Shown: positions 43,368 to 52,728, counted from the first letter of the stretch. The stretch is DNA of 64,000 bases from Saccharopolyspora erythraea NRRL 2338 (GCF_000062885.1 NC_009142.1:4763584-4827583), one strand, 5' to 3'. Translations and numbers: made by a program. The notes: generated from the letters alone by a model not told the origin.

Positions 43368-45248
43368 ATGACGGATCGTCTCGAATTCGGGCTTCTCGGG
43401 CCCTTACACCTGGAGTACCGGGGAAGGAGGATCGCGGTCGGAGGACCTCGCCAGCGGATCGTGCTGGCCATGCTGTTGTTGAATCCGGACCGAGTCGTCT
43501 CGATCGACCGCATTTCGGAGGCGATCTGGAACGGCCGTCCTCCCGCCACCGCCCGCACCCAGGTGGCGATCTGCGTCGCCGAACTGCGCAAGGCGTTCCG
43601 CTCGGCGGGCTTCCGCGACGACGTGGTGCTGACCTCGTCCCCCGGCTACATGCTCCGCCGCGCCGACCACGAGCTCGACGTGCTGTCCTTCCAGGCCCGG
43701 GTCGCCGAAGCCCGTTCCCTCACCGCCAGGAGGGAGTTCGAGCGGGCGACCGAGGCCTATGACGCCGCCCTCGGGCTGTGGCGGGGCCGCGCGCTGTGCG
43801 ACATCTCGTCGGCGGTGGTGGAGATCGAGGTCGAGCGGCTGCAGGAGCAGAAGCTCGTGGTGCAGGAGGAGCGCACCGCGCTGCACCTGCAGCTCGGCAG
43901 GCACCGCGAGCTGATCAGCGAGCTGACCACGCTCGTGGAGGAGCAGCCGCTGCGCGAGCAGACCCGCGCGCAGCTCATGCTCGCCCAGTACCGCGCCGGG
44001 CGGCGCGCCGAGGCGATGGAGACCTTCCGCCAGGCGCGAAGGCACTTCATCGACGAGATCGGCCTGGAGCCGGGCCCGATCCTGCAGGAGCTGCACGAGG
44101 CGATCCTCAGCGACGACCCGTCGGTCCGGCTGCCCTCCCGGCAGTCCCGGGCGAGCTCCACCAGCATCCCGGCCGGTACCTTCCCCGCCGACATCTCCGC
44201 CTTCTGCGGGCGCGACAAGGAACTGTCCGATTTGGACATCCTGCTGCACCGGCCGCCCGGTGTCGTCGGCCTGCTCACCGGCAGCGCCGGCATCGGCAAG
44301 AGCGCCCTTGCCGTGCACTGGGCGCACCGCGCGGCCGACCGGTTCCCCGGCGGCGTGCTGTACGTCAACCTCCACGACTGCTGCCGGACACCGCAGGACT
44401 CCGACGCGGTGGACGTGCTGCACACCTGCCTGCGCCAGCTCGGCATCGCCGCCTGCGACGTCCCCGGCGACCTCGACGACGCGAGGTCGCTCTACCGCGG
44501 GCTCACGCAGAAGCGCGACGTCCTCGTGGTCCTCGACAACGTCGCGTCCTACCGGCAGGTCCGCCACGTCATCCCGGGCGGTACCGGCGCCAGGGCGCTG
44601 ATCACCAGCCGCAACCAGATCAGCGAGCTGATCGACACCTCGCTGTGGCTGCGCGTGCAACCTGTCGGGCACGAGGAGGCCGCCGAGATGCTCGGCGCGC
44701 TCGTCGGCCACCGCGCCGCCGCCGAACCCCGCGCGCTGCGGGAGCTGGCCGAGCTGTGCGACCGGATCCCGGCCGCGTTGCGGATCGCGGGAACCAAGCT
44801 CATCGCCAAGCCGCACTGGCCGATCCAGCGGCTGACGAGCCGGATGCGGGACCCGCGCACCCGGCTGGACCACCTCGAGCACGGCGAGCAGAGCCTGCGC
44901 AGGCGTTTCCAGACCGGCTACCAGCGGCTGGCGCCCGAAGCGGCGCGGATGTTCCGCCTGCTGGGCGGGCTGGAAACCGCCGAGTTCGGCCTGCACGACG
45001 CTGCCACCCTTCTGCGCTTGGACACCGGCGAAGCGGAGAACACGCTGGAGAGCCTGGTCGACGCCCACCTGCTGGAGGGTGTGGACGGGCTGGAGACCGA
45101 CGAGGCCTGCTACCGGTTCCTGCCGCTGCTTGGGGCGTTCGCGCGGGAACTGCACCGCGCCGAGGAGCGGACCGCCGAGGCGGCCCGGTCCAAGCCACCC
45201 CGGCTGGTGGCCGCGGGAGGAAAGCGGGAGCTCAGGTTCGCGATGTGA
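43368..45248 (+). CDS. SARP-family transcriptional regulator with NB-ARC ATPase domain (AfsR type)
   Basis: 626 aa. Residues ~1-95: OmpR-type winged helix (FGLLGPLHLEY, VVSIDRISEAIW, SPGYMLR). ~100-250: bacterial transcriptional activation domain (EFERATEAYDAALGLWRG, LMLAQYRAGRRAEAMETFR, EIGLEPGPILQELH). ~270-620: NB-ARC with P-loop GLLTGSAGIGKSALAVHW and DVLVVLDN Walker B; no TPR tail. SARP proteins activate antibiotic clusters by binding direct heptamer repeats near -35. ATG chosen with AAGGA upstream; the frame opens earlier but that extension is not family-like. Likely pathway-specific activator; its stop overlaps the convergent carbamoyltransferase by 17 bp. Confidence 0.93.
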   Translation: MTDRLEFGLLGPLHLEYRGRRIAVGGPRQRIVLAMLLLNPDRVVSIDRISEAIWNGRPPATARTQVAICVAELRKAFRSAGFRDDVVLTSSPGYMLRRADHELDVLSFQARVAEARSLTARREFERATEAYDAALGLWRGRALCDISSAVVEIEVERLQEQKLVVQEERTALHLQLGRHRELISELTTLVEEQPLREQTRAQLMLAQYRAGRRAEAMETFRQARRHFIDEIGLEPGPILQELHEAILSDDPSVRLPSRQSRASSTSIPAGTFPADISAFCGRDKELSDLDILLHRPPGVVGLLTGSAGIGKSALAVHWAHRAADRFPGGVLYVNLHDCCRTPQDSDAVDVLHTCLRQLGIAACDVPGDLDDARSLYRGLTQKRDVLVVLDNVASYRQVRHVIPGGTGARALITSRNQISELIDTSLWLRVQPVGHEEAAEMLGALVGHRAAAEPRALRELAELCDRIPAALRIAGTKLIAKPHWPIQRLTSRMRDPRTRLDHLEHGEQSLRRRFQTGYQRLAPEAARMFRLLGGLETAEFGLHDAATLLRLDTGEAENTLESLVDAHLLEGVDGLETDEACYRFLPLLGAFARELHRAEERTAEAARSKPPRLVAAGGKRELRFAM

Positions 45249-46185
45249 GCGCCCACTCCAGCACCGCCATGGCGCCGTACATCTTGTTGCCGGCCTGATC
45301 GAAGGCGATCGACCGCGGCCCGTCCAGCACGGCCGCGGTCGTCTCCTCGCCGCGGTGGGCGGGCAGGTCGTGCATGAACCACGCGTCCGGATACCCGGCG
45401 AGCAGCTCACCGCCCACCTGGAACGGGGCGAACACCGACCGCCAGTCCGGGTCCGGTTTCGCGGTGCCGGTGGTCTGCCAGCGCGTCGTGTAGACGATGT
45501 CGGCTTCCGCGGGCAGGCCGGTCATCTCCTCGCTCTCCCGCAACAAGGAGCCCGACTCCTCGGCGTAGCGGGCGGCCTGCTCGCGCACGTGCGGTTCGAG
45601 CCCGTAGCCCGGCGGGGTGTGCAGGTGCAGTTCGGTCCCCTCGAACCGGGTGAGCGACAGCGCGAGCGCCGCAGCGGTGCTGTTTCCCTCGCCGACGTAG
45701 AGGACGCGGGCACCGTCGACCGCGCCCAGGTGGCGCTGGATCGTCGTGAGGTCGGCCAGCGCCTGCGTCGGGTGCTCGTGCGCGCTCATCGCGTTCACCA
45801 CCGACATCCCGGGCGGCGCGGCCAGCGCCCGCAGCTCCTCGGTGCTGCCAGCGGTCCGGCAGACCAGCCCGTCGAGCATCCGGGACAGCACCTGCGCGGT
45901 GTCCTCGACCGTCTCACCGGTGTTGAGCTGGAGATCCCCCGGCCCGTAGCCGATGATCCTGGCCCCCAGCCGCAGGGCCGCCGACGAGAACGCGGTGCGG
46001 GTCCGGGTGGAGGTCTTGCGGAAGTAGATCCCGATCACGGCGCCGGCCAGCGGCTCCCCCGTCCTGGCACCTTCGGCGTGGGCGACCCCGCTGCGCACGA
46101 TCTCTCGGATCTCGGCCGGTTCCAGGTCCGCCAGCGAGATGAGGTCCGCGCGGTCCGGGCGGCCGATCGAACTCCGGGCTGTCAT
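45232..46185 (-). CDS. Ornithine carbamoyltransferase-family enzyme, probable tailoring carbamoyltransferase
   Basis: 317 aa, OTCase/ATCase fold. Carbamoyl phosphate motifs are intact: STRTRTAF (residue ~60) and HEHPTQALADL (~137). The ornithine-site motif HCLP is changed to HDLP (FMHDLPAHRG), so the acceptor is probably not ornithine. In viomycin and capreomycin clusters an OTCase homologue carbamoylates the beta-amino group of a Dap residue; with sbnAB in this cluster the same role here (a beta-ureidoalanine side chain) is a reasonable inference. GGAGGAAG ribosome site before ATG 46185. No other arginine-pathway genes nearby, which argues against primary metabolism. Confidence 0.87.
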   Translation of the reverse strand: MTARSSIGRPDRADLISLADLEPAEIREIVRSGVAHAEGARTGEPLAGAVIGIYFRKTSTRTRTAFSSAALRLGARIIGYGPGDLQLNTGETVEDTAQVLSRMLDGLVCRTAGSTEELRALAAPPGMSVVNAMSAHEHPTQALADLTTIQRHLGAVDGARVLYVGEGNSTAAALALSLTRFEGTELHLHTPPGYGLEPHVREQAARYAEESGSLLRESEEMTGLPAEADIVYTTRWQTTGTAKPDPDWRSVFAPFQVGGELLAGYPDAWFMHDLPAHRGEETTAAVLDGPRSIAFDQAGNKMYGAMAVLEWALTSRT

Positions 46186-46391
46186 GGGGTCTTCCTCCGT
46201 GGGCTTCGCGAGCGACTGGTCACCGCGCGCCGTGCAGCCGCACGCGGCGCCCGAAGCCTGACATCGCGCCTTATTCCCGCCATATCGAAATCCGCGCCGG
46301 ACCGGGTGCGTCGCGCGTCGCGCTTTCCGGACGGTCCGATGTGGAGCTCTCGGCATCGGGGATGGCGGCCTCGCGAGACCGCCGCCGCTCC
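46186..46391. other. Intergenic between amidase remnant and carbamoyltransferase
   Basis: Promoter region of the carbamoyltransferase. Contains a weak pair of 11-bp-spaced TATnnnn heptamers (46272-46278, 46283-46289) and a CAGGCT at the expected -10 distance; too degenerate to call. Confidence 0.25.
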
Positions 46392-47770
46392 TCAGCCGAC
46401 CGGCGTGAAGGTGCCCAGTGCGGCTTCGACCGCCGAGGCCGCCGCCAGGCACAGGTCCTCCCGGAAGTGTGGGCCGATGATCTGCACCCCCATCGGCACC
46501 CCGGCTTCGACCCCGGTCGGCACCGCGACCGCCGGAACCCCCGCGAACGTCGTGGCCGTGCACAGCCGGATCGCCAGCCCGATCCGCTCGTTCCGCTCCG
46601 CGTCGAGCACCTCCACGTCCCCCGGCGGCTCGGTGGAGACCGGGCCGAGCACCAGCGGGAACCCGGCGAGGAACCGGGCCCAGTCGCGCACGATCGCGTG
46701 CCGGTCCGCGGTGGCCCGCAGGTACTCGTCCAATCCCGCGGGCGGCATCTGCTCCATGCTCAGCTCCATGTGCCGGGCGCTGTCGTCGGTGAGCAACGGC
46801 CGGATCCGCGGCCAGGATGAGCGGAACTCGCTGGTCACCAGCTTGCCGTAGCAATCGAGCGCGTCGGCCAGCCGCGGCACGTCGGTCTCCTCCACCTCGT
46901 GGCCCGCGTCGGAGAGCACCCCGGCCGCCGGTCGACCGCGGCCCTGACCCGCGGATGCACGCCCCACCCGCCCGGATCGGCAACCACGGCCACCCGGATC
47001 GGACCCGGCAGCGGCGGGCCGTCCAGCGGCGCCGGAACCGCGCGGGGGTCCCTCGGGTCGGTGCCGGCCAGCACCTCGAAGCAGGCGCGCAGGTCGTGCA
47101 CGGACCGGGCGATGGGACCGTCCTTCGGCAGGAGCTGGGAGGCCAGCGCCGGCTCGTGGCCGCCGACGCGGTGCTCCATCGGGAAACGGCCGTAGCTCGG
47201 GTTCAGCGCGGTGATCCCGCCGTTGAGCGCCGGACCCCGCACCGAGCCGCCCGAGTCGTTGCCCAGTCCGACCGCGGCCATGCCCGACGCGACCGCCGCG
47301 CCGTCGCCGCCGCTGGTGCCGCTGGGGTCGCGGATGGTGCCCCACGGGTTGAGCGTCTCGCCGAAGAGCTGGCTGTCGGTGTACCCGCCGATGGTCATGT
47401 CCGGCATGTTGGCGTGGCCGATCGGGATGGCGTCGGCGGCGCGCAGCCGGGCCACCGGCGGCGCGTCGTCGGCTGCGACGCTGTCGCGGAACCGGGGCAC
47501 GCCGTGCGTGGTGGGCACCCCGGCGATGTCGATGTTCTCCTTCACCGTGAACGGGACCCCGGCCAGCGGCCCGAGCGGCTCGCCTGCCGCCCGCCGCCGG
47601 TCGATGCCCGCCGCGGCCGCTCGCGCGCTGTCGGCCAGCATCGCCGTGATGGCGTTGTACTTGGGATTGGCCTCGGCGATGCGCTCCAGGTGCGACTCGA
47701 TCACTTCACGCGCGCTGATCTCGCCGGAGCGCACCGCGGTGGCCAGTTCGGTGGCCTGCATCTTCCACAT
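46392..47770 (-). pseudogene. Second amidase signature gene, frameshifted
   Basis: The N-terminal two thirds (frame ending at 46835) carry the catalytic set: Lys in GVPFTVKENIDI, Ser in PSGTSGGDGAAVASG and Ser in LGNDSGGSVRGPA. The C-terminal third (ending at 46392; VEETDVPRLADALDCYGKLV to the family-like end LAAASAVEAAL) is in another frame. One missing base around 46925-46933, in a GC-rich CGGCGG stretch, explains it: inserting a single base restores a continuous amidase of about 460 aa. It may be a real inactivating mutation or a sequencing error. Start ATG 47770 or 47761; no clear ribosome site. Lies downstream of the AraC-type gene, same strand. Confidence 0.8.
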
Positions 47771-47788
47771 GCAGCGAAAAATACACAC

Positions 47789-47813
47789 CTGAATTCAGAT
47801 ACAACACTGAATT
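47789..47813. repeat. Direct repeat CTGAATT, possible operator
   Basis: CTGAATT occurs at 47789-47795 (within the palindrome CTGAATTCAG) and at 47807-47813, 18 bp apart, in the AT-rich gap between the AraC-type gene and the amidase remnant. Such tandem half-sites could bind an AraC-family protein. Confidence 0.3.
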
Positions 47814-48824
47814 TCACCGAGCCTCCGCGCCGTTCCTGCGCACGGCGCTCGGCGTGCTGCCCCACCATCGGCGGCAGCACCGGCTGAGCGCGGACTGCTC
47901 GGAGAGACCGAGCAGTCCGGTCACCTGGCTCATCGGCATGTCCGTGGTCGTCAGGTAGCGCCTGGCCGCCTCCCTGCGCACGTCGTCGAGAATCCGCGCG
48001 AAGCTCGTCCGCTCCCGGGCCAGCCGCCGCTGCATGGTTCGCGGGTGCATGTTGACCAGCCCGGCGACGACGCCGATCTCGGGCGAGGCGGTGCCCAGGG
48101 ACTGCGCGACCACCGCGCGGACCCGCGGGGCCAGCAGCGTGGCCTCGCCCGGCGCCTGCTCGGCCAGGAACCCCAGCGCCAGTTGCCGCACCCGTTCGTC
48201 GCTGCCGGTGAGCGGCCGGGCGGCCAGGCTGCGCGGCAGCCGCAGCATCGGCGCGCTGCTGCCCGTCCGGACGGGCACGCCGAAGAACTCCTCGTGAGCG
48301 CGAAGCGAGCGAGGGGTGTGCGGCAGCTCCACGGTGCGCAGGCCGTAGGGCCCCGAGACCAGGAACTCGATGGCGCGGTGCAGGAAGCCGAGCGCGAGGT
48401 CGGTGGCCTGCACGGCGATCGGCGCCCCGGGCGGCAGTCCGTAGCGCAGCGCCGCCACCCCGCGCGCGCCGTGCGGGTCGTCCTCCAGCACCAGGCTCAG
48501 CGAGCGGGCGTGCACGAACAGGTAGCGGGAGGTGCACTCCAGCGCGTCCCCGACACTGGGCGAGTTCTGGATGGCCAGCGCGAGCGGGCCGAGCATGCCC
48601 AGGTCCTGGCGGGCGGCCACGCGCAGACCCAGGTCGGGGCAGCCCAGCTCCGCGGCGGCGATCTCCAGCACCTCGGCCAGCACGTGGTCGGGCACCAGCA
48701 GGTCGTCGACGTCGAGGGCCGCGACCGGCAGGCCGGCCGCCCTGGCGTGGTCCTCGGCGCGGCCGCCCAGCTCGGCCACCGTCGCGCGGAACCCGCGCAG
48801 CCCGGCCGAGCGGATCATCGACAT
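47814..48824 (-). CDS. AraC-family transcriptional regulator (arabinose-binding-like N-terminal domain)
   Basis: 336 aa. N-terminal ~190 residues match the Arabinose_bd-type sensor domain of OruR/VirS-like regulators (LDVDDLLVPDHVLAEVLEIAAAELG, FGVPVR); the C-terminal ~100 residues are the double helix-turn-helix (VVAGLVNMHPRTMQRRLARE, ARRYLTTTDMPMSQVTGLLGLSEQSALSRCCRRWWG). Start ATG 48824; the longer frame overlaps the divergent monooxygenase and is rejected. Faces the monooxygenase gene across about 70 bp, an arrangement typical of a regulator controlling the neighbouring flavoenzyme. Ligand unknown. Confidence 0.88.
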   Translation of the reverse strand: MSMIRSAGLRGFRATVAELGGRAEDHARAAGLPVAALDVDDLLVPDHVLAEVLEIAAAELGCPDLGLRVAARQDLGMLGPLALAIQNSPSVGDALECTSRYLFVHARSLSLVLEDDPHGARGVAALRYGLPPGAPIAVQATDLALGFLHRAIEFLVSGPYGLRTVELPHTPRSLRAHEEFFGVPVRTGSSAPMLRLPRSLAARPLTGSDERVRQLALGFLAEQAPGEATLLAPRVRAVVAQSLGTASPEIGVVAGLVNMHPRTMQRRLARERTSFARILDDVRREAARRYLTTTDMPMSQVTGLLGLSEQSALSRCCRRWWGSTPSAVRRNGAEAR

Positions 48825-48894
48825 GTCGTCCAGAGTCAAATCTTTGTCGCGTAGGGTCAAGGGCCGAACCCGACGAGCCAGGACACTGGGGACC

Positions 48895-50409
48895 ATGACC
48901 ACCACCGCGCCGCAACCGGAGCACCTCGACGTCGTCATCGTGGGGGCGGGGCTCTCCGGCATCGGGGCGGCCTACCGGCTCCAGACCGAGTGCCCCGGCC
49001 GGTCGTACGCGGTCCTCGAGGCCCGCGACGCGATGGGCGGTACGTGGGACCTGTTCCGCTACCCGGGCATCCGCTCGGACTCCGACATGTTCACCCTCGG
49101 CTATCCGTTCAAGCCGTGGCGCGAGGCGAAGTCGATCGCCGACGGACCGTCGATCCTGAGCTACATCAGGCGCACCGCGGCCGAGTACGGCATCGACGAG
49201 CGCATCCGCTACCGCACGAAGGTGGTCTCGGCGGACTTCTCGACCCGGACCGCGCGGTGGACGCTGACCCTCGACGTGCGCGACGAGACGGGCCGCACCG
49301 AGCAGCGCACCCTGACCTGCGACTTCCTGTACACGTGCGCCGGCTACTACGACTACGAGCAGGGTCACGACCCGGTTTTCCCGGGGGTGGAGTCCTTCGG
49401 CGGCACCGTCGTGCACCCGCAGTTCTGGCCCGAGGACCTGGACTACCGGGACAAGCGGGTCGTGGTCGTCGGCAGCGGTGCCACCGCGGTCACGCTGGTG
49501 CCCTCGATGGCCGAGGACGCCGCGCGCGTCACCATGCTGCAGCGCTCACCCACGTGGATCAGCCCGGTCCCGGGGCGGGACCGCATCGCCGACGGGATCC
49601 GCGCGGTGCTGCCCGCCGACCTGGCGCACCGTCTCCTGCGGGCCAAGAACATCGCGTTCACCACGGGCTTCTACCAGTTCTGCCGCCGGTGGCCGAAGGC
49701 CGCGAGCAAGCTGCTCACCAGGCTGAGCACCCGGGCGCTCAAGGACCCGGAGGCGGTCGATGAGCACTTCACCCCGAGCTACCGGCCGTGGGACCAGCGG
49801 CTGTGCGCGGTCCCGGACGCCGACCTGTTCCGGGCGATCCGCGGCGGCAGGGCCGAGGTCGTCACCGACCACATCGAGTCCTTCGTACCCGAGGGCATCC
49901 GGCTGCGGTCGGGCCGCGTGCTCGAAGCCGACGTCGTCGTCACGGCCACCGGTCTGCGGCTGCTCGCCTTCGGCGGGATCACACCGCACGTCGACGGGCG
50001 CGCGGTCGAGCTGTCGGAGCAGTTCGTGTGGCGCGGGGCGATGCTGACCGGCGTCCCGAACTTCGCCATGTGCATCGGCTACACCAACGCGTCGTGGACG
50101 CTGCGGGCCGACCTGTCGTCGCGCCTGGTCTGCAAGGTCCTCCAGCTGATGGACCGGCAGGGCTACGCGGCGGTGGTCCCCGCGCCCGACCGGAAGCTGG
50201 CCGAGCGGCCGCTGCTCGACCTGGACTCCGGCTACGTGCGGCGCTCGATCGACGCCTTCCCCCGGCAGGGAGACCGGTGGCCGTGGCGGATGCGGCAGAA
50301 CTACCCGCTGGACGCCATGGCCACGCTGCGCGGTGACCTCGCCGGGGACCTCTCGGTGACTCCGCGCTCGGCGGTGCGCAGCGGCTCGACGGTGGAGGCG
50401 GCCGGCTGA
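48895..50409 (+). CDS. Flavin-containing (Baeyer-Villiger type) monooxygenase, EthA-like
   Basis: 504 aa. FAD-binding GAGLSGIG at residues 17-24, the BVMO fingerprint FxGxxxHxxxW as FGGTVVHPQFWPED, and the NADPH-binding VVVGSGATAV. Size and sequence (GGTWDLFRYPGIRSDSDMFTLGYPFKPW) match EthA-type enzymes, which insert oxygen into ketones or oxidise sulfur or nitrogen. Substrate unknown. Divergent from an AraC-type regulator, which probably controls it; no sign of a link to the NRPS. Confidence 0.9.
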   Translation: MTTTAPQPEHLDVVIVGAGLSGIGAAYRLQTECPGRSYAVLEARDAMGGTWDLFRYPGIRSDSDMFTLGYPFKPWREAKSIADGPSILSYIRRTAAEYGIDERIRYRTKVVSADFSTRTARWTLTLDVRDETGRTEQRTLTCDFLYTCAGYYDYEQGHDPVFPGVESFGGTVVHPQFWPEDLDYRDKRVVVVGSGATAVTLVPSMAEDAARVTMLQRSPTWISPVPGRDRIADGIRAVLPADLAHRLLRAKNIAFTTGFYQFCRRWPKAASKLLTRLSTRALKDPEAVDEHFTPSYRPWDQRLCAVPDADLFRAIRGGRAEVVTDHIESFVPEGIRLRSGRVLEADVVVTATGLRLLAFGGITPHVDGRAVELSEQFVWRGAMLTGVPNFAMCIGYTNASWTLRADLSSRLVCKVLQLMDRQGYAAVVPAPDRKLAERPLLDLDSGYVRRSIDAFPRQGDRWPWRMRQNYPLDAMATLRGDLAGDLSVTPRSAVRSGSTVEAAG

Positions 50410-50443
50410 CCGACTCCGCCGCCGGACGCGGCGGACCGGGCGC

Positions 50444-50749
50444 CTACGTGGCGCGTCCGCGCAGGTGCGGCCGGAACCGCATCCGGCGCCGCGAAGCACG
50501 AGCGGACCGCTTGCGCCGACGCTGGTTCAGCGCGGTGAAGGACGAGCCGGTGCTGCGCACGAAGGACCGGCCGCGTGCGGGTGCCGCCCGCACCGCGCCG
50601 CCGAGTCCGCTCCCGACCTTCGACGACGCCGACCGGACTCCTCGCGCGACCCTCCGGCTGCCAAGGCGCAAAGCGAGCTTCGTGGTGCGCCAGCGGCCGA
50701 GCACCGCGGCGACCAGCTTCGCCAGCAACAGCTTGATCCGCAACCTCAC
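50444..50749 (-). CDS. Small very basic protein, unknown
   Basis: 101 aa from a GTG start; about a quarter of the residues are Arg or Lys, concentrated at the C-terminus (RRRKRSARASRRRMRF). A short hydrophobic stretch (IKLLLAKLVAAVLG) lies at the N-terminus. Codon third positions are GC-rich as in its neighbours, which favours a real gene, but there is no clear ribosome site and no family I recognise. Convergent with the monooxygenase. Confidence 0.4.
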   Translation of the reverse strand: MRLRIKLLLAKLVAAVLGRWRTTKLALRLGSRRVARGVRSASSKVGSGLGGAVRAAPARGRSFVRSTGSSFTALNQRRRKRSARASRRRMRFRPHLRGRAT

Positions 50750-50875
50750 CGCAACATCACCACCACCAGCCCCAGCAGCAACACCCGGGGCTGCTGCGGA
50801 AAAAGGGCGCCGGAACAGTGATTCTACGCCGGTCCGACCTCGACGACCGCGCTGAATGCGAGTCGCGGTCGCGGG

Positions 50876-51094
50876 TCACAGCGGCGAGACCGGAGCCTCC
50901 CAGCCCCTGCCCGTGGACCCCCACTCGCCGTCGCGTTTCCACCCCGCGGCCCGCAGCTCGCCCTCGGCCGCGGCGGGGTGGGTGACCGAGGGCGGAACCT
51001 CGAACTCGGCGACCATCCGGCCGCGATCGTCGCGCACGACGATCCGCGGGAAGAGCCTGCCTGCCGAGTTCACGAAGTGCGCGGTGTTGGCCAT
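50876..51094 (-). CDS. Small conserved-type protein, unknown
   Basis: 72 aa from MANTAHFVNSAG; an in-frame ATG 18 nt upstream (51112) is an alternative. The sequence (RLFPRIVVRDDRGRMVAEFEVPP, AGWKRDGEWGSTGRGW) looks like a compact beta-rich domain, and I recall similar small proteins in other actinomycetes without a function. No cysteine or metal motif. Stands alone; role unknown. Confidence 0.55.
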   Translation of the reverse strand: MANTAHFVNSAGRLFPRIVVRDDRGRMVAEFEVPPSVTHPAAAEGELRAAGWKRDGEWGSTGRGWEAPVSPL

Positions 51095-51324
51095 CTCTCG
51101 AAGACTTTCCATCCGGAGCGGTGAATGGAATCCAGAGTGGCACCACATCCGGTCACCGCACCAGCGAACGCGGCGGGAATCCGTTCTACGGAGCAACGCC
51201 TTGCCGTGCAACGAAGTCCGTGGTCACCCGACCTGAGCAACCGTGCCCGGAGACGACCGGATTCGCCGCTGCCGCACGATCGGTCCACTGTCGATCACTG
51301 GCCGGCAGAGTGTCCGTACCCGGC

Positions 51325-52728
51325 TCAACCGGACAACCGGTGCAGGGCCTCCCCGATCCGGTTCGCGGCATCCACCACGACGTCCTGCTGGTACGCGGTG
51401 AAGCAGAGCCGGAAGTAGCCCTCGTCGCGGCACGACAGCGTCCGTCCGGGCAGCAGCACCACGTCGGCCGCGTCGGCGAGGTAGGCGGCCAGGGCCGCCT
51501 CCGAAAGCCCGGCACCGGGGAAGATCCCGGCACCGTCGCGCCCCGCGATGTCCACGGTGTCGAGCCACCTGGTCAGGTCCACCCAGAGGAACTGGGCGGA
51601 GTTGGCCTTCTCGCCGCGCACGCACGCGATGTCCCAGTCGCCCAGCGCCTCCTCGACCGCTCCGTGCTGCGCCGTGAGCCGCTCGCGGTAACGTCGCATC
51701 GCGACGTCCCAGAACGGCTCGCCGTCGACCTGAGCCTCCAGCAGCCGCAGCGCCACCCGGTGCTTGAGCGAGTCGAAGGGGCTGAACCAGGAAAGCGACA
51801 TCACCTTCGGCTGCTCGCTGCCCTTCATGGCGGCGCGGACCGCGGGCGACCGCGAGACGATGAATCCCGCGCGGAACCCGGAAAGGCCGAAGTCCTTGGC
51901 CAGCCCCCAGACGACGTGGACCCGCTGACGGGCCTCCTCGGACCGGACCGCGTCCAACGCGAGCGCGCTGACGAACTCGGGTTCGCTGCCGGCGAGCTGG
52001 GAATGGCAGTACATCTCGTCGGAGATGACGTGCATCCCCTTCCCCAGCGCCCAGGCGAAGATCTCCTCCAGCAGGTCCTTCGGGTAGTTGACCCCCAGCG
52101 GGTTGTGCGGGTTGGTCAGGACGAGCAGCTTGGGTGCGGGGTCGGCGGTGGCGTAGGCGTCCTGCAGGTTCCGCAGGCTCAGCTCGAAGCGCTTGACCGG
52201 GTCCGGATCTCCCGGCACACCGGCATGGGTGTAGACGCAGTGGAGCTGCGGACGTTGCTCGAACGACCACTTGAAGCCCTGCCAGCACGGCGCGGGGATC
52301 AGCACGCCGTCCCCGGGCCGGAGGACACCGGAACCGCGCAGCGCCAGCGCGACGCACTCCAACGCCGAAGACACACCCGCGGTGCCGAACACGTCGTCCG
52401 GCCGGACAAGGACCTCCGGGACCGGCCACTTCGGAGCCAGCGACCGCTCCAGCCGCTCGGCCATCCTCTCCCGCAGCCCGGGACTGCCGTAGGGGGTGAC
52501 GTAGCGCAGTCCGTCCTCGGGCAACCCGGCGAGATCGCTGAAGACGTGCCGCTCGAGCAGCGAGTAGAGCGTCACGTTCTCGGCCACCGCGAGGTTGGTC
52601 TTCGGCGGCCGCGACTCGTGCTCGGCGAGGTCACGGCCCAGGACGAGCCGCTGCTCGGCGTCGGGGAAGCCGTCGGCGAACTGGTGCCAGGGCACGGCCG
52701 GAGTGGACGTCTTCGCGGAATCGGGCAC
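51325..52728 (-). CDS. PLP-dependent aminotransferase class I/II, ACC-synthase-like
   Basis: 467 aa, fold type I. Substrate-binding TPYGSPGLRERMAERL and cofactor motifs TAGVSSALECVALAL, LTNPHNPLGVNYPK, ISDEMYCHSQLAG; the PLP lysine is in VVWGLAKDFGLSGFRAG. The layout is closer to 1-aminocyclopropane-1-carboxylate synthases and the related PLP enzymes of secondary metabolism than to aspartate aminotransferases. GTG start with GGAGAGAG just upstream. It could make an unusual amino acid (an elimination or cyclisation product); which one is not visible. Three tiny ORFs precede it on the same strand. Confidence 0.85.
   Translation of the reverse strand: MPDSAKTSTPAVPWHQFADGFPDAEQRLVLGRDLAEHESRPPKTNLAVAENVTLYSLLERHVFSDLAGLPEDGLRYVTPYGSPGLRERMAERLERSLAPKWPVPEVLVRPDDVFGTAGVSSALECVALALRGSGVLRPGDGVLIPAPCWQGFKWSFEQRPQLHCVYTHAGVPGDPDPVKRFELSLRNLQDAYATADPAPKLLVLTNPHNPLGVNYPKDLLEEIFAWALGKGMHVISDEMYCHSQLAGSEPEFVSALALDAVRSEEARQRVHVVWGLAKDFGLSGFRAGFIVSRSPAVRAAMKGSEQPKVMSLSWFSPFDSLKHRVALRLLEAQVDGEPFWDVAMRRYRERLTAQHGAVEEALGDWDIACVRGEKANSAQFLWVDLTRWLDTVDIAGRDGAGIFPGAGLSEAALAAYLADAADVVLLPGRTLSCRDEGYFRLCFTAYQQDVVVDAANRIGEALHRLSG

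Noticed and set aside
45232-46185. Housekeeping ornithine carbamoyltransferase (argF)
   Set aside because: HDLP replaces HCLP and no other arginine gene is nearby; kept as a tailoring candidate instead.
46261-46289. Possible fourth SARP-type promoter in front of the carbamoyltransferase
   Set aside because: Two TATnnnn heptamers are 11 bp apart and a CAGGCT lies at the right distance, but the heptamers are too degenerate to count.
50448-50855. Plus-strand ORFs of 118-135 codons opposite the basic small protein
   Set aside because: Ala/Pro/Arg-rich shadows without ribosome sites; the minus-strand frame has better codon structure.
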